The notes beneath the pieces are model-generated. The model was not told the origin of the DNA. It saw only the letters and a list, made by a program, of their open reading frames with translations, and searched no databases. Below are positions 8,827 to 18,595 of a stretch of 64,000 nt of DNA, piece after piece; within the stretch, counting starts at the first letter, position 1; the number at the start of each line of letters is the position of its first letter. The position numbers were made by a program, and so were the translations under genes. The stretch is from assembly GCA_038961845.1 (NCBI GenBank), contig CP152408.1, forward strand, positions 930,001 to 994,000, given 5' to 3'. The DNA comes from Xylophilus sp. GW821-FHT01B05 (lineage in GTDB: Bacteria > Pseudomonadota > Gammaproteobacteria > Burkholderiales > Burkholderiaceae_C).

Positions 8827-8866
8827 TCACCGTGCCAATTTAAAAATTGAATTTTATACGGTGAAT
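8825..8866 (-). promoter_or_regulatory. Inverted repeat and AT-rich promoter of the nucleotidyltransferase gene
   Basis: Arms ATTCACCGT (8825-8833) and ACGGTGAAT (8858-8866) are perfect and flank an AT-rich spacer that reads TATAAAAT on the minus strand. The proximal arm overlaps the start codon. An autoregulatory operator is a reasonable guess. Confidence 0.5.
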
Positions 8867-8907
8867 TTTGTAGGCAGGCCTTCGACAAGTCCAGCCAGAA
8901 CGGGTGT

Positions 8908-10035
8908 TTAGGCTGGGTGCATTGCTCGCACCAGCGCGGCCGGCGCCCCCAAGGGCGGCATACCCCGGTACACCAACGGCACGCGCTGCACATGGCATAG
9001 CAGCTCATAGGCAAGCGTGCCTGCGGCTTCGGCCACGGTGTTGACGGAGACTTGCGCGCCCCACAGCTCGACCCGGCTGCCAATGCCGGCCGAGGGCAGC
9101 AAACTCAGGTCTACGGTGAGCATGTCCATGGAGACGCGGCCTATGGTGCGGGCCAGGTGGCCGTCGATGGCCACCGGCGTGCCGGTGGGCACGCGGCGCG
9201 GGTAGCCGTCGGCGTAGCCAATGGCCACCAGGCCGACGCGGCAGGGCTGCTCGGCGGTGAAGCTGCCGCCGTAGCCCAGCGCATCGCCGGGGTGCAGCAC
9301 GCGCGTGGCGAAGACCTCGCTCTCCAGCGTCATCACCGGGCGCAGGCCGTGCTCGGCATTGGCGATGGGGTCGGCGCCGTACAGCAGCACGCCGGGCCGT
9401 GCCCAGTCGCGGTAGGCGGCCGGCCAGGCCAGCACGCCGGCCGAATTGCACAGGCTGCGCGCGCCCGGCAGGCCGGCGGTGGCCTGGTCGAAGGCGGCGA
9501 TCTGGGCCGCGGTGGTCGGGCAATCGGGCTCGTCGGCGCGGGCGAAGTGGCTCATGAGCACGATCTCATCCACGCCCTGACAAGCGGCCAGGCGCGCATG
9601 CGCCTCGTGCGCCGCGTGCAGCGGGAAGCCGGCGCGGCGCATGCCGCTGTCGAGCTTGAGCCAGATCTGCAGGCCGCGCACGGCGGCGGGCGCCTGCTCC
9701 AGCATGCGCAGTTGCTCGTCGTGGTGCACCACCAGCCACAGGCCCCAGGCGCGCGCGGTTTCCAGGTCGTGCGCGGCGAACACGCCTTCCAGCACCAGGA
9801 TCGGCTGACGGATGCCGCCTTCGCGCAAGGCCAGGGCCTCGTCCAGGAAGGCCACGGCAAAGCCGTCGGCGAAATCTTCCAGCGCGCGGGCGCAGGCCAG
9901 TGCGCCGTGGCCGTAGGCATCGGCCTTGAGCACCGCCAGTGCGCGGCCGCCATGCCGTTGCCGCGCAAGCGTGTAGTTGTGGCGCAGCGCGGCCACGTCG
10001 ATCAGGGCGCGGCTGGGGCGGCTCGATGGCGTCAC
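8908..10035 (-). CDS. alr: Alanine racemase (catabolic type by context)
   Basis: A 375-residue PLP enzyme interconverting L- and D-alanine. The PLP lysine lies in [12 protein letters not shown] and the catalytic Tyr in [19 protein letters not shown] and SMDMLTVDL are further fold-III racemase motifs. Its ATG overlaps the dadA stop by 4 bp, so racemase and dehydrogenase form one unit as in dadAX operons: the racemase feeds D-alanine to DadA. It could still supply D-Ala for the cell wall if it is the only racemase. Confidence 0.93.
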   Translation of the reverse strand: MTPSSRPSRALIDVAALRHNYTLARQRHGGRALAVLKADAYGHGALACARALEDFADGFAVAFLDEALALREGGIRQPILVLEGVFAAHDLETARAWGLWLVVHHDEQLRMLEQAPAAVRGLQIWLKLDSGMRRAGFPLHAAHEAHARLAACQGVDEIVLMSHFARADEPDCPTTAAQIAAFDQATAGLPGARSLCNSAGVLAWPAAYRDWARPGVLLYGADPIANAEHGLRPVMTLESEVFATRVLHPGDALGYGGSFTAEQPCRVGLVAIGYADGYPRRVPTGTPVAIDGHLARTIGRVSMDMLTVDLSLLPSAGIGSRVELWGAQVSVNTVAEAAGTLAYELLCHVQRVPLVYRGMPPLGAPAALVRAMHPA

Positions 10036-11330
10036 GCGGCGGCTCCGGCCACGGTGGGCAGGGGTGCGCTGCTGGCGCGGCGGTAGCGGGCTATGGCCAG
10101 ATCATCAGCGCGGATGCCGGGGCTGCGCCCGCCGACCAGGTCGGCCAGCAGCCGGCCCGAACCGCAGGCCATGGTCCAGCCCAGGGTGCCGTGGCCGGTG
10201 TTGAGGAACAGATTGGGGTAGCGCGTGGCGCCGACGATGGGCGTGCCATCGGGCGTCATCGGGCGCAGGCCGGTCCAGAACTTGGCTTGCGGCAGGTCGC
10301 CGCCGGGGAACAGGTCGTTGGTGACCCATTCCAGGGTTTCGCGCCGGCGCGGGTCCAGCCGCAGGTCGAAGCCGCCCAGCTCGGCCATGCCGCCGACGCG
10401 GATGCGGTCATCGAAGCGGGTGATGGCAATCTTGTAGGTCTCGTCCAGCACGGTGGATTGCGGTGCGCGGCTGGCATCCAGCAGCGGCACGGTCAGCGAA
10501 TAGCCCTTGACCGGATACACCGGCAGGTCGAGCCCCAGCGGCAGCAGCGCGTCGCGCGAGTAGCTGCCAAAGGCCAGCACATAGCGATCCGCCGTCAGCA
10601 CCTGGCCACCGCTGCGCACGCCGGTGATGCGGCCGCCTTCGGTGAGCAGGCCATCGACCGCGCTGCCAAAGCGGAAATCCACGCCCAGGTTGCGCGCCAA
10701 ACCGGCCAGGCGCTCGGTGAAGAGCTGGCAGTCGCCGGTCTCATCGCCGGGCAACTGCAGGCCGCCGGCGAGCCGGTCACGCGCGGCGGCCAGGGCTGGC
10801 TCGACGCTGGCGAGCTGGTCGCGGTCCAACAGCGCAAAGGGCACGCCGCATTCCTTCAGCACGGCGATGTCGAGTTGCGCCGCGTCTACCTGCGCCTGGG
10901 AGCGGAACAGCTGCAGCGTGCCCTGGGTGCGCTGCTCGTACTCAATGCCGGTGTCTGCGCGCAGCTCGCGCAGGCAGTCGCGGCTGTACTCGGCCAGCCG
11001 CATCATGCGTTCCTTGTTGATGGCGTAGCGCCCGGTGCTGCACTGCGCCAGCATGGCGGCGATCCAGCGCAACTGGAACAGGCTGCCGTCGGGCCGTACC
11101 GCCAGCGGGGCGTGGCGGCGCTGCAGCATCCACTTCAGCGCCTTGAGCGGGATGCCCGGCGCGGCCCAGGGCGTGGAGTAGCCGGGCGACACCTGGCCGG
11201 CGTTGGCAAAGCTGGTTTCGCGCGCGGGGCCGTCCTGGCGGTCGAGCACGGTGACTTCCGCACCCGCACGGGCCAGGTAGTAAGCGGTGGAAGTGCCGAT
11301 GACGCCGCCGCCAAGGACAAGGACTTTCAT
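10032..11330 (-). CDS. dadA: D-amino acid dehydrogenase small subunit
   Basis: A 432-residue FAD enzyme that oxidises D-amino acids, chiefly D-alanine, to 2-oxo acids, passing electrons to the respiratory chain. The dinucleotide-binding motif [16 protein letters not shown] starts at residue 4, and the [19 protein letters not shown] block and [14 protein letters not shown] near the end are DadA signatures. It is the first gene of dadA-alr and divergent from an Lrp-family gene, the usual regulator arrangement. Confidence 0.93.
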   Translation of the reverse strand: MKVLVLGGGVIGTSTAYYLARAGAEVTVLDRQDGPARETSFANAGQVSPGYSTPWAAPGIPLKALKWMLQRRHAPLAVRPDGSLFQLRWIAAMLAQCSTGRYAINKERMMRLAEYSRDCLRELRADTGIEYEQRTQGTLQLFRSQAQVDAAQLDIAVLKECGVPFALLDRDQLASVEPALAAARDRLAGGLQLPGDETGDCQLFTERLAGLARNLGVDFRFGSAVDGLLTEGGRITGVRSGGQVLTADRYVLAFGSYSRDALLPLGLDLPVYPVKGYSLTVPLLDASRAPQSTVLDETYKIAITRFDDRIRVGGMAELGGFDLRLDPRRRETLEWVTNDLFPGGDLPQAKFWTGLRPMTPDGTPIVGATRYPNLFLNTGHGTLGWTMACGSGRLLADLVGGRSPGIRADDLAIARYRRASSAPLPTVAGAAA

Positions 11331-11347
11331 GGTGTGTGCTCTGGATT

Positions 11348-11390
11348 CAGTGGATTCCGCAACTTTAAGAAAGGTGATGCAGTGGATTCC
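11348..11390. promoter_or_regulatory. Candidate Lrp-type operator in the dadA/lrp intergenic region
   Basis: CAGTGGATTCC occurs twice, at 11348-11358 and 11380-11390. The 32-bp spacing is about three helical turns, and a partial third copy TGGATTC lies at 11342-11348. Phased repeats between a divergent Lrp-family gene and its likely target fit cooperative Lrp binding. Confidence 0.5.
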
Positions 11391-11458
11391 ATGGTTATTC
11401 TGGTGAAATGCTGGCCAAGCCACTGTTTTTGCGGTGCATCCGCCCGCCTGGAAGTGAA

Positions 11459-11926
11459 ATGCCCGAACTCGACCGCACCGACCGCAAGATCCTCGACCTG
11501 CTGCAGCGCCAGGGCCGCATGTCCATGACCGAACTGGCCGAGCAGGTGGGCCTGTCGGCCTCGCCTTGCACCGAGCGTGTGCGGCGCATGGAGCGCGAGG
11601 GCGTCATCACCGGCTACCACGCGCGTGTCGCCCCAGAGGCGCTGGGCAAGACGCTGCTGGTGTTTGTCGAGATCAAGCTCTCGGCCAAGTCTGGCGACGT
11701 GTTCGAGAAGGTGCGGCGCGAGCTGCTGCACATGCCCGAGGTGATGGAGTGCCACCTGGTGTCGGGCGACTTCGACTACCTGGTCAAGTTCCGCCTGCGT
11801 GGCATGGGCGAGTACCGCCACCTGCTGGGCGACATCCTGAAGAAGCTGCCAGTGACGGCCGAGTCGCGCAGCTACGTGGTGATGGAAGAGGTCAAAGAGA
11901 GCCTGTTTCTGGCGGTGGACCGCTGA
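11459..11926 (+). CDS. Lrp/AsnC-family transcriptional regulator
   Basis: A 155-residue protein. The start at 11459 ([12 protein letters not shown]) is preferred over 11408 because it matches the family N-terminus and follows CTGGAAGTGAA. The N-terminal winged helix ([20 protein letters not shown]) precedes a RAM ligand domain with [17 protein letters not shown]. It lies divergent from dadA-alr, suggesting alanine-responsive control of that operon (DadR/BkdR-like). Confidence 0.9.
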   Translation: MPELDRTDRKILDLLQRQGRMSMTELAEQVGLSASPCTERVRRMEREGVITGYHARVAPEALGKTLLVFVEIKLSAKSGDVFEKVRRELLHMPEVMECHLVSGDFDYLVKFRLRGMGEYRHLLGDILKKLPVTAESRSYVVMEEVKESLFLAVDR

Positions 11927-11983
11927 GCTTCTGTTTTACTGTCGCCTTGCAGCCCTCCACACCTTTTTGACAAGGACACTGGT

Positions 11984-12382
11984 ATGAGCATTTCGATCCA
12001 CCGCGACGGTACCTCCGGCACGCGCCACATCCTCAAGATCCGCAACCATGAGATCGCGGTCGATGTCCCTGCGGCGCTTGGCGGCGAGGACGCCGGCCCC
12101 GAGCCGCATGATCTCTACGACGCATCGCTGGCGGCCTGCAAGGCGCTCACCGTGCTGGTCTACGCGCGCCGCAAGGGCATCCCGGTGGAAGACATCGAGG
12201 TCGTGGTCGACCGCGACGACAGCGAGGAGCGCAAGGGCGTCTACCGCCTCAGGTCCAGCCTGCGCCTGAGCGGTGATTTGACCGAGGCGCAGCGCGAGGA
12301 ACTGCTGCGCGTGGCGGGCAAGTGCCCGGTGCACAAGCTCATGACCGAGGTGAAGACCGAGATAGAAACCGGCTGGCTCTGA
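11984..12382 (+). CDS. OsmC/Ohr-family protein
   Basis: A 132-residue protein with both conserved cysteines of the OsmC fold, in SLAACKALTVL (helix) and VAGKCPVHKLM. These reduce organic or fatty-acid hydroperoxides in family members. The PHDLYDASLAAC and VPVEDIEV-like spacing favours the YhfA/OsmC subgroup over Ohr. It is 57 bp downstream of the lrp gene and converges on a LysR gene, whose stop is 3 bp away. Confidence 0.88.
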   Translation: MSISIHRDGTSGTRHILKIRNHEIAVDVPAALGGEDAGPEPHDLYDASLAACKALTVLVYARRKGIPVEDIEVVVDRDDSEERKGVYRLRSSLRLSGDLTEAQREELLRVAGKCPVHKLMTEVKTEIETGWL

Positions 12383-12385
12383 CGC

Positions 12386-13324
12386 TCAGAGCAGCGGCGC
12401 GTCAGCCTTGCCAGGCTCCGCCGACGACACGTCGAACATCCTGGTGAAGTCGCAGCACTCCTGCGCCAGCATGACGATGGAGGAAATCAGCGTGCTTCGC
12501 TGCTCGCCCTTGTACATGGCCACGTACTTCATTGGCGGCGGTGCGGGAGTGCTGGGCACCACCATCAGCGAGCCGTTCGCCACCATGGGCGCCAGGCATT
12601 TCTCAGGCATGCAGCCAATCCCCAGGCCGGAAGCCGTGAGGCCCATCATGGCCACCAGGTTGTTGACGATGATGACATTGGACGGCTGCACGCCCAGGGC
12701 TTTCATCCAGCTGTTGTGGGCCGTGCCGGCGCCTGATTTGCTCCCCTGCAGCAGCAGGCGGCGCGTGGCCAGCTCATGCAGGCGAAACACCTTGCCGGCC
12801 TCGACAAAGCCCGGCTTGCACATCCAGACGTTGGAGAATTCCCCGATGACCTGGCTCGGCAGGTGTACCTCTGAGAAAACGTCCGGCACCAGCACCATGT
12901 CCAGCTCATCCGCCAGCAGCTTGTCTTTCAGGCTGCCGCTGGCGTCCACATCGGGCTCGATCGTGACCTTGGGGTAGTAACGCTGGATGGCCTCGACCAG
13001 CCGGTGCAGCCAGGTCATGGCGGTGAATTCCGTCACGCCGATGCGCACCCTGCGCTCGATGACTTCGGGCTTGCCGATCTGGTCGATGGCCAGGTCCCTT
13101 TGCTCCAGCAGCTTCCTGGCCAGAACAAACATCTCTTCCCCCTTTTCCGTCAGGCGCGCCGTGCGCTGCGTGCGGTCGAAGAGCTGAAGGTCGAAGCTGG
13201 TCTCCAGCTCTTGCACCCGCTTGGACACGGCAGAGATGGATGTGTGCAGTTTCTGGGCCGCCTGGGAGAAGCCACCCAGTTGCACCACCCAATAGAGGGC
13301 CTCTAACTGCTTGAAGGTCATCAT
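12386..13324 (-). CDS. LysR-family transcriptional regulator
   Basis: A 312-residue regulator: N-terminal HTH (FKQLEALYWVVQLGGFSQAA, then AVSKRVQELE) and a periplasmic-binding-like effector domain from about residue 90. Two adjacent ATGs (13324, 13321) are possible starts. It is divergent from the RraA-like aldolase gene with a 121-bp shared region that holds a long palindrome, so it probably regulates the aldolase-aminotransferase-ABC transporter operon. Confidence 0.92.
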   Translation of the reverse strand: MMTFKQLEALYWVVQLGGFSQAAQKLHTSISAVSKRVQELETSFDLQLFDRTQRTARLTEKGEEMFVLARKLLEQRDLAIDQIGKPEVIERRVRIGVTEFTAMTWLHRLVEAIQRYYPKVTIEPDVDASGSLKDKLLADELDMVLVPDVFSEVHLPSQVIGEFSNVWMCKPGFVEAGKVFRLHELATRRLLLQGSKSGAGTAHNSWMKALGVQPSNVIIVNNLVAMMGLTASGLGIGCMPEKCLAPMVANGSLMVVPSTPAPPPMKYVAMYKGEQRSTLISSIVMLAQECCDFTRMFDVSSAEPGKADAPLL

Positions 13325-13410
13325 GGCTAGGCAATACCCTGGTTGGTTTCCTTTTTTTCCACAAAACCGAGTGGAAAAAATCGCTTTTTGAAATTTTAGG
13401 CAACTTTCAC

Positions 13411-13439
13411 AATGCCGTCGTTGAATTGAACGAGGCATT
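13411..13439. promoter_or_regulatory. 29-bp nested palindrome upstream of the RraA-like aldolase gene
   Basis: Outer arms AATGCC (13411-13416) and GGCATT (13434-13439) enclose inner arms TCGTT and AACGA. It ends 6 bp before the ATG, next to the likely ribosome-binding site. It could be a LysR operator or a leader hairpin masking translation. Confidence 0.5.
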
Positions 13440-13445
13440 GGCGAG

Positions 13446-14111
13446 ATGGTTTCTTCTGGTTTTTCAGTCCACCCGGCGCCGGCCCTGGCACCGGAAGAGG
13501 TGTTGGCGCGCTTCGCGCAAGTGGCCACTCCGCATGTCAGCGACAACCTGCAGCGCCTGAGCGGCATCGTGGGCCTGCGGCGCTTCCACCGGCAGCGCAA
13601 ACTGCTGGGCACGGCCATCACGGTCAAGACCCGCCCTGGCGACAACCTGCTGGTCTACAAGGCCCTGATGGGCGCCCGCCCGGGCCATGTGCTGGTGATC
13701 GATGGCGGTGGTGACACCACCAATGCCCTGGTCGGTGAACTCATCATGCTTTATGCGCAGCAGCGGGGTTGTACGGGCATCGTCGTCGACGGCGCCATCC
13801 GGGACACAGCCGCCTTCCGTGACGCGGACTTCCCCTGCTATGCGCGCGCGGCCAGCCACCGCGGGCCCTACAAGAACGGGCCTGGTGCGGTCAACGTCCC
13901 TGTCTGCGTGGGCGGGCAACTGGTCCAACCCGGCGACATCGTGCTGGGCGACGAGGACGGCATCGTGAGCTTTCCGCAGTCCGATGCGCCGCGCCTGCTT
14001 GCCGCCATAGAACAGACCGCGCGCTTCGAAGAGGCCATCAAGGCCGAGATCGCCAATGGCCGGGTCGAGCAATCCTGGCTCACCAAGGCGCTTGGACCAC
14101 ACGGGCTTTGA
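13446..14111 (+). CDS. RraA-like protein / HMG-CHA aldolase family
   Basis: A 221-residue member of the RraA fold. VVDGAIRDTAAFR carries the Arg-Asp pair that in class II HMG/CHA pyruvate aldolases binds substrate and metal, and GELIMLYAQQRGC is the conserved helix before it. Known members cleave 4-hydroxy-4-methyl-2-oxoglutarate or 4-carboxy-4-hydroxy-2-oxoadipate to pyruvate and also decarboxylate oxaloacetate; RraA itself inhibits RNase E. Its place at the head of an aminotransferase/amino-acid transporter operon favours the enzymatic role. Confidence 0.82.
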   Translation: MVSSGFSVHPAPALAPEEVLARFAQVATPHVSDNLQRLSGIVGLRRFHRQRKLLGTAITVKTRPGDNLLVYKALMGARPGHVLVIDGGGDTTNALVGELIMLYAQQRGCTGIVVDGAIRDTAAFRDADFPCYARAASHRGPYKNGPGAVNVPVCVGGQLVQPGDIVLGDEDGIVSFPQSDAPRLLAAIEQTARFEEAIKAEIANGRVEQSWLTKALGPHGL

Positions 14112-14156
14112 GCCTGCCGGCCATCCCGTTGTCTTCCCCCATTTTTTGGAGCACTT

Positions 14157-15362
14157 GTGAGCACTTTGTTGGCCCAGCGCCTTGGTGGCGTCAAACCCTC
14201 GCCCAGCATGGCGGCCAAGACCCGCGTGGATGCGCTGCGCGCCGCCGGGCGGCACATCATCGATTTCACCATTGGCGAGCCTGATTTCCCGACCCCACGC
14301 CACATCGTGGACGGCGGCGTGGCGGCCCTCATGGCGGGGCATACCCGCTACACCGCCTCCAGCGGCACGCCCGCCCTGCGGCAGGCGATTGCCGACAAAC
14401 TGCTGCGCGAGAACGCACTGGCGTTCAAGCCCGAGAACATCGTTGTCGGCAATGGTGCCAAGCACATCATCTACAACGCCTTTGCCGCCACGCTGAACGA
14501 GGGCGATGAGGTCATCGTGCCCGCGCCGTACTGGGTGTCTTACCCCGACATGGTGGCGCTGCATGGCGGCAAGCCGGTCGTCGTGCCAAGCCAGGCGAGT
14601 GATGGCTTCAAGCTGACGCCCGCGGCGCTGGAGGCGGCCATCAGCCCGCGCACGCGCTGGCTGGTACTCAACACGCCCAACAACCCCACGGGTGCGGTCT
14701 ACACCCGCCATGAACTGGCAGCGCTTGGGGATGTGCTGCGGCGGCATCCGCAGGTCTGGCTGCTGACGGATGAGATCTACGAGCACTTCGTCTACGGCGA
14801 TGCCGAGCATGTCTCACTCTTGAACGTGGCCCCGGAGCTGGCCGGGCGCACCCTGGTGATCAACGGTGTCTCCAAGGCCTATGCCATGACGGGATGGCGC
14901 ATTGGCTATGGCGCGGGCCCGGTGGCCTTGGTCAAGGCGATCACCATGCTGCTGTCCCAGAGCACCTCCTGCCCCAGCGCGATGTCCCAGGCGGCTGCGG
15001 TGGTGGCGCTCGATGGCCCGCAGGATTCGGTAGCGGACGCCGCGGCCTTGTTCGGACGGCGCAGGGACCGCATGGTGCAACTGCTGCAGGCGCTGCCGGG
15101 TGTTGACTGTTCGCCGCCGGATGGCGCCTTCTATGTCTTTCCCAGCGTGGCCGGATTGATCGGGCGCGTCACGCCCACGGGGACCGTGCTGGCTTCCGAC
15201 GTTGATGTCGTGCACTACTTCCTGGAGCATGCCAGCGTGGCCACCATCGATGGTGCCTCGTACGGGATGCCCCAGCACCTGCGCATGTCCTTTGCCACCT
15301 CGATCGAGGTCATCGAGCAAGGCTGCAGCGCCCTGCAGGCCGCACTGCGCGATCTTTCCTGA
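14157..15362 (+). CDS. Class I/II PLP aminotransferase (aspartate aminotransferase-like)
   Basis: A 401-residue fold-type I enzyme starting at GTG 14157. NNPTGAVY, the Asp in LLTDEIYEHFVY, the Schiff-base Lys in GVSKAYAMTGWRIGY and the substrate-binding Arg in HLRMSFATS are visible. It follows the aldolase by 45 bp and precedes a polar amino-acid ABC transporter, so it probably deaminates the imported amino acid to the 2-oxo acid used by the aldolase. Exact substrate unknown. Confidence 0.9.
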   Translation: MSTLLAQRLGGVKPSPSMAAKTRVDALRAAGRHIIDFTIGEPDFPTPRHIVDGGVAALMAGHTRYTASSGTPALRQAIADKLLRENALAFKPENIVVGNGAKHIIYNAFAATLNEGDEVIVPAPYWVSYPDMVALHGGKPVVVPSQASDGFKLTPAALEAAISPRTRWLVLNTPNNPTGAVYTRHELAALGDVLRRHPQVWLLTDEIYEHFVYGDAEHVSLLNVAPELAGRTLVINGVSKAYAMTGWRIGYGAGPVALVKAITMLLSQSTSCPSAMSQAAAVVALDGPQDSVADAAALFGRRRDRMVQLLQALPGVDCSPPDGAFYVFPSVAGLIGRVTPTGTVLASDVDVVHYFLEHASVATIDGASYGMPQHLRMSFATSIEVIEQGCSALQAALRDLS

Positions 15363-15400
15363 AGCCCCCTCGTTCTCAAAAAGCTGTCTGGAGCGTACCC

Positions 15401-16219
15401 ATGAAGAAAACCGTTTCGACCCTTGTCGCCGGCGCCTGCCTGGCCTTGCTGGCCAACATGGCCTGGGCAGACCAATTGGCGGATATCAAATCCAAGGGCG
15501 TGTTCGTCTGCGGCACCCTGGGTACGGCGGAGCCCTTCAGCTTCTCCAATGCGCAGACGCGCGAGGTCGAAGGCTATGACGTGGACTTCTGCCGGGCACT
15601 GGCGAAGTCGCTCGGCGTTAAGCTGGAGCTGAAGCTCATCTCCGTGGCGGCGCGCGTCCCCGAACTGCAGCAGGGCCGGGTCGATGCCGTGATTGCCAAC
15701 CTGGGATGGAGCCCCGAGCGGGCCGAGCAGATCGCCTTCAGCGACCAGTACTTTGCCAGCGAGCAGAAGGTGGCGGCGCGCAAGGACAGTGGCTTCAGCA
15801 GCCTCAAGGACCTGAGCGGCAAGCGCGTCAGTGCCGTCAAGGGCTCCAGCTCAGAGCAACTGGTGCGCAAGCTGATTCCGGGGGCGAGCACCATCACCTT
15901 CCAGGACCCTCCAAGCGCCTTCCTGGCGATGCAGCAAGGCAAGGTGGAGGGGTTTGCCTTGTCCGAGCTCAACCTTGTGAAGTTTCGTCAGCAGTCCGAA
16001 AGCACCGTGCCCATCGTCATGCTCGAACCCTCGCTGGTGCTGGAGCCCTGGGGTGTCGGCATGCGCAAGGAAGAGACGGGCTTCATTCAGCACGTGAACA
16101 CCACGCTGCGGGCGATGGAGAAGTCCGGCGAAGCGCTGCAGATCTTCAACAAGTGGCTGGGCGCGGGGACTGCCTACAACATGCAGCGCGGCTTCAAGAT
16201 CGAGCCGATCAAGGGTTGA
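15401..16219 (+). CDS. Polar amino-acid ABC transporter substrate-binding protein
   Basis: A 272-residue family 3 extracellular solute-binding protein. Signal peptide MKKTVSTLVAGACLALLANM with cleavage near AWA. The VEGYDVDFCRALAKSLG segment and NLGWSPERAEQIAFSDQYF match the GlnH/FliY-type signature. It is followed by two permease genes and an ATPase, giving a complete importer of the glutamate/aspartate/glutamine class. Confidence 0.92.
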   Translation: MKKTVSTLVAGACLALLANMAWADQLADIKSKGVFVCGTLGTAEPFSFSNAQTREVEGYDVDFCRALAKSLGVKLELKLISVAARVPELQQGRVDAVIANLGWSPERAEQIAFSDQYFASEQKVAARKDSGFSSLKDLSGKRVSAVKGSSSEQLVRKLIPGASTITFQDPPSAFLAMQQGKVEGFALSELNLVKFRQQSESTVPIVMLEPSLVLEPWGVGMRKEETGFIQHVNTTLRAMEKSGEALQIFNKWLGAGTAYNMQRGFKIEPIKG

Positions 16220-16246
16220 TCCGCGCGCTGCAACAAGGGAGCAACT

Positions 16247-16945
16247 GTGGGTAGCAAGCTCGACTTCTCGGTGCTGTTGCGGGGTGAATACCCGCAGTGG
16301 ATTCTGAACGGCGTTCTCACCATGTTCGAGCTCACGCTCCTGGCATGGCTGTTTGCGATGGCCCTGGGGACCGCGCTGGCGCTGGTGCGCATGGGCGGCG
16401 GCCGCGTGGCAAAAGCCGCCGTGGCGGGCTATGTCGAGTACCACCAGAACGTGCCCATGCTGGTGCAGGTGTTCCTCTGGTACTTCGGCATGCCGGCGCT
16501 GTTGCCGCCATCCTGGCAGCAATGGCTCAATGCACACAACAGCGAGTTTCTTCTGGCCTTCATCGCCATTGGCATGTGCATGGCGGCCTATGTCTCTGAA
16601 GGCTTGCGCGCGGGCATACGGTCCATCCCCAAGTCGCAGCTGGAGGCGGCGCGCGCCATGGGCCTTTCGTATCTGCAGGCATCGCGCCTGGTGGTGATCC
16701 CGCAGGCGCTGCGGATCGCACTGCCCACCCTGGTGAGCCATACGGTTCTGCTGTTCAAGAACACCAGCCTGGCCATGACTGTGGGCGTGGCCGAGCTGAC
16801 CTACGCCACACGGGAGATCGAGAGCCAGTCGTTCAAGACCGTGGAGGTGTACTTGCTCTCGACCATGATTTATCTGGGCGTATCGGTGCTGATCATGATC
16901 GCCGGTGCTGGCCTGGAAAACCGCTACCGCATCCGAGCGAGGTAA
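16247..16945 (+). CDS. Amino-acid ABC transporter permease 1 (HisM/GltJ type)
   Basis: A 232-residue inner-membrane protein starting at GTG 16247. Hydrophobic segments and the loop ISR-type motif [20 protein letters not shown] (EAA loop), then [15 protein letters not shown], place it in the HisMQ family. [17 protein letters not shown] near residue 65 corresponds to the conserved RGTPLLVQ block. The next permease gene starts 3 bp after its stop. Confidence 0.92.
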   Translation: MGSKLDFSVLLRGEYPQWILNGVLTMFELTLLAWLFAMALGTALALVRMGGGRVAKAAVAGYVEYHQNVPMLVQVFLWYFGMPALLPPSWQQWLNAHNSEFLLAFIAIGMCMAAYVSEGLRAGIRSIPKSQLEAARAMGLSYLQASRLVVIPQALRIALPTLVSHTVLLFKNTSLAMTVGVAELTYATREIESQSFKTVEVYLLSTMIYLGVSVLIMIAGAGLENRYRIRAR

Positions 16946-16948
16946 GCC

Positions 16949-17679
16949 GTGGACAGCCTCTTTTCCATCCTGCGCGAGTACGGCGTGCTGCTTCTGGTTG
17001 GCCAGTATCCGAGCGGGCCGCTGGGCGGACTGGCAATCACCCTGGTTCTGTCCGTGCTGGGACTGCTGTTGGCGTTTCCCCTTGGGGTTGCGATCGCGCT
17101 GGCGCGCATCAGCGCATTCGGCTGGCTGCGCAGGCCTGCGGCGGCGCTGATCTATGTGGTGCGCGGCGTGCCGCTGCTGATGTTCATCTTCTGGGTCTAT
17201 TTCTTCGTGCCTGTGCTGATCGGGCGCACGGTGAGCGGTTTCACCACCATGGTGATCACCCTGGTGATCTACCAGGCGGCCTATCTGGCCGAAATCGTGC
17301 GCGCCGGTATCGAGGGCCTGCCCAAAGGCCAGACCGAAGCCGCGCGTGCGGTAGGGCTGAGCTATATGCAGACCATGGTGAAGGTGCTTCTGCCGCAGGC
17401 GCTCTACAACATGGTGCCGGCGCTGGTCAGCCAGTTCGTCTCGACCATCAAGGAGACCTCGCTGGGCTACGTGATCAGCGTGAACGAGGTGACCTTTGCG
17501 GCCAACCAGATCAACAGCTCGCTCATGACGCAGCCGTTTCAGGTGTACTTCATCCTGGCGCTGATCTATTTCTGCCTGTGCTTCTCGCTGACGCAACTGG
17601 CGCGTTTCCTGGAGCGCCGCATCACCGCGCGGCGCGAGAGCAACTGCCGCATTGCGCCAAACCAATCCACTGTTGCCAT

Positions 17680-17683
<4 letters not shown>
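16949..17683 (+). CDS. Amino-acid ABC transporter permease 2 (HisQ/GltK type)
   Basis: A 244-residue partner permease starting at GTG 16949. [17 protein letters not shown] and the EAA loop [20 protein letters not shown] are clear family motifs, with about five hydrophobic segments. Its TGA overlaps the ATG of the ATPase gene by 4 bp, indicating translational coupling in the transporter operon. Confidence 0.92.
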
Positions 17684-18434
<751 letters not shown>

Positions 18435-18435
<1 letters not shown>

Positions 18436-18593
18436 TGTCGCGTCAAGCGTGAGGTGAAGGATGGGTGCGAAGGCATCGGCGTGCAGCGCAAGGCGCAGGC
18501 CGCAGCCCAGGCTTTACGCCTGGGCAAGGGCTGCAACGCAGCGATGCGCGGCGAGGGCAAGCGCACACCGGCAGATCATGCTTGACGCGACAC
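18435..18593. mobile_element. 159-bp MITE with IS630-type ends
   Basis: Perfect terminal inverted repeats GTGTCGCGTCAAGC at both ends and flanking TA dinucleotides (18433-18434 and 18594-18595). It has no reading frame of note. Its ends match those of the adjacent IS630-family element, with which it shares the middle TA, so that transposase could mobilise it. An internal CAGGC.../GCCTG hairpin is also present. Confidence 0.85.
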
Positions 18594-18595
18594 TA

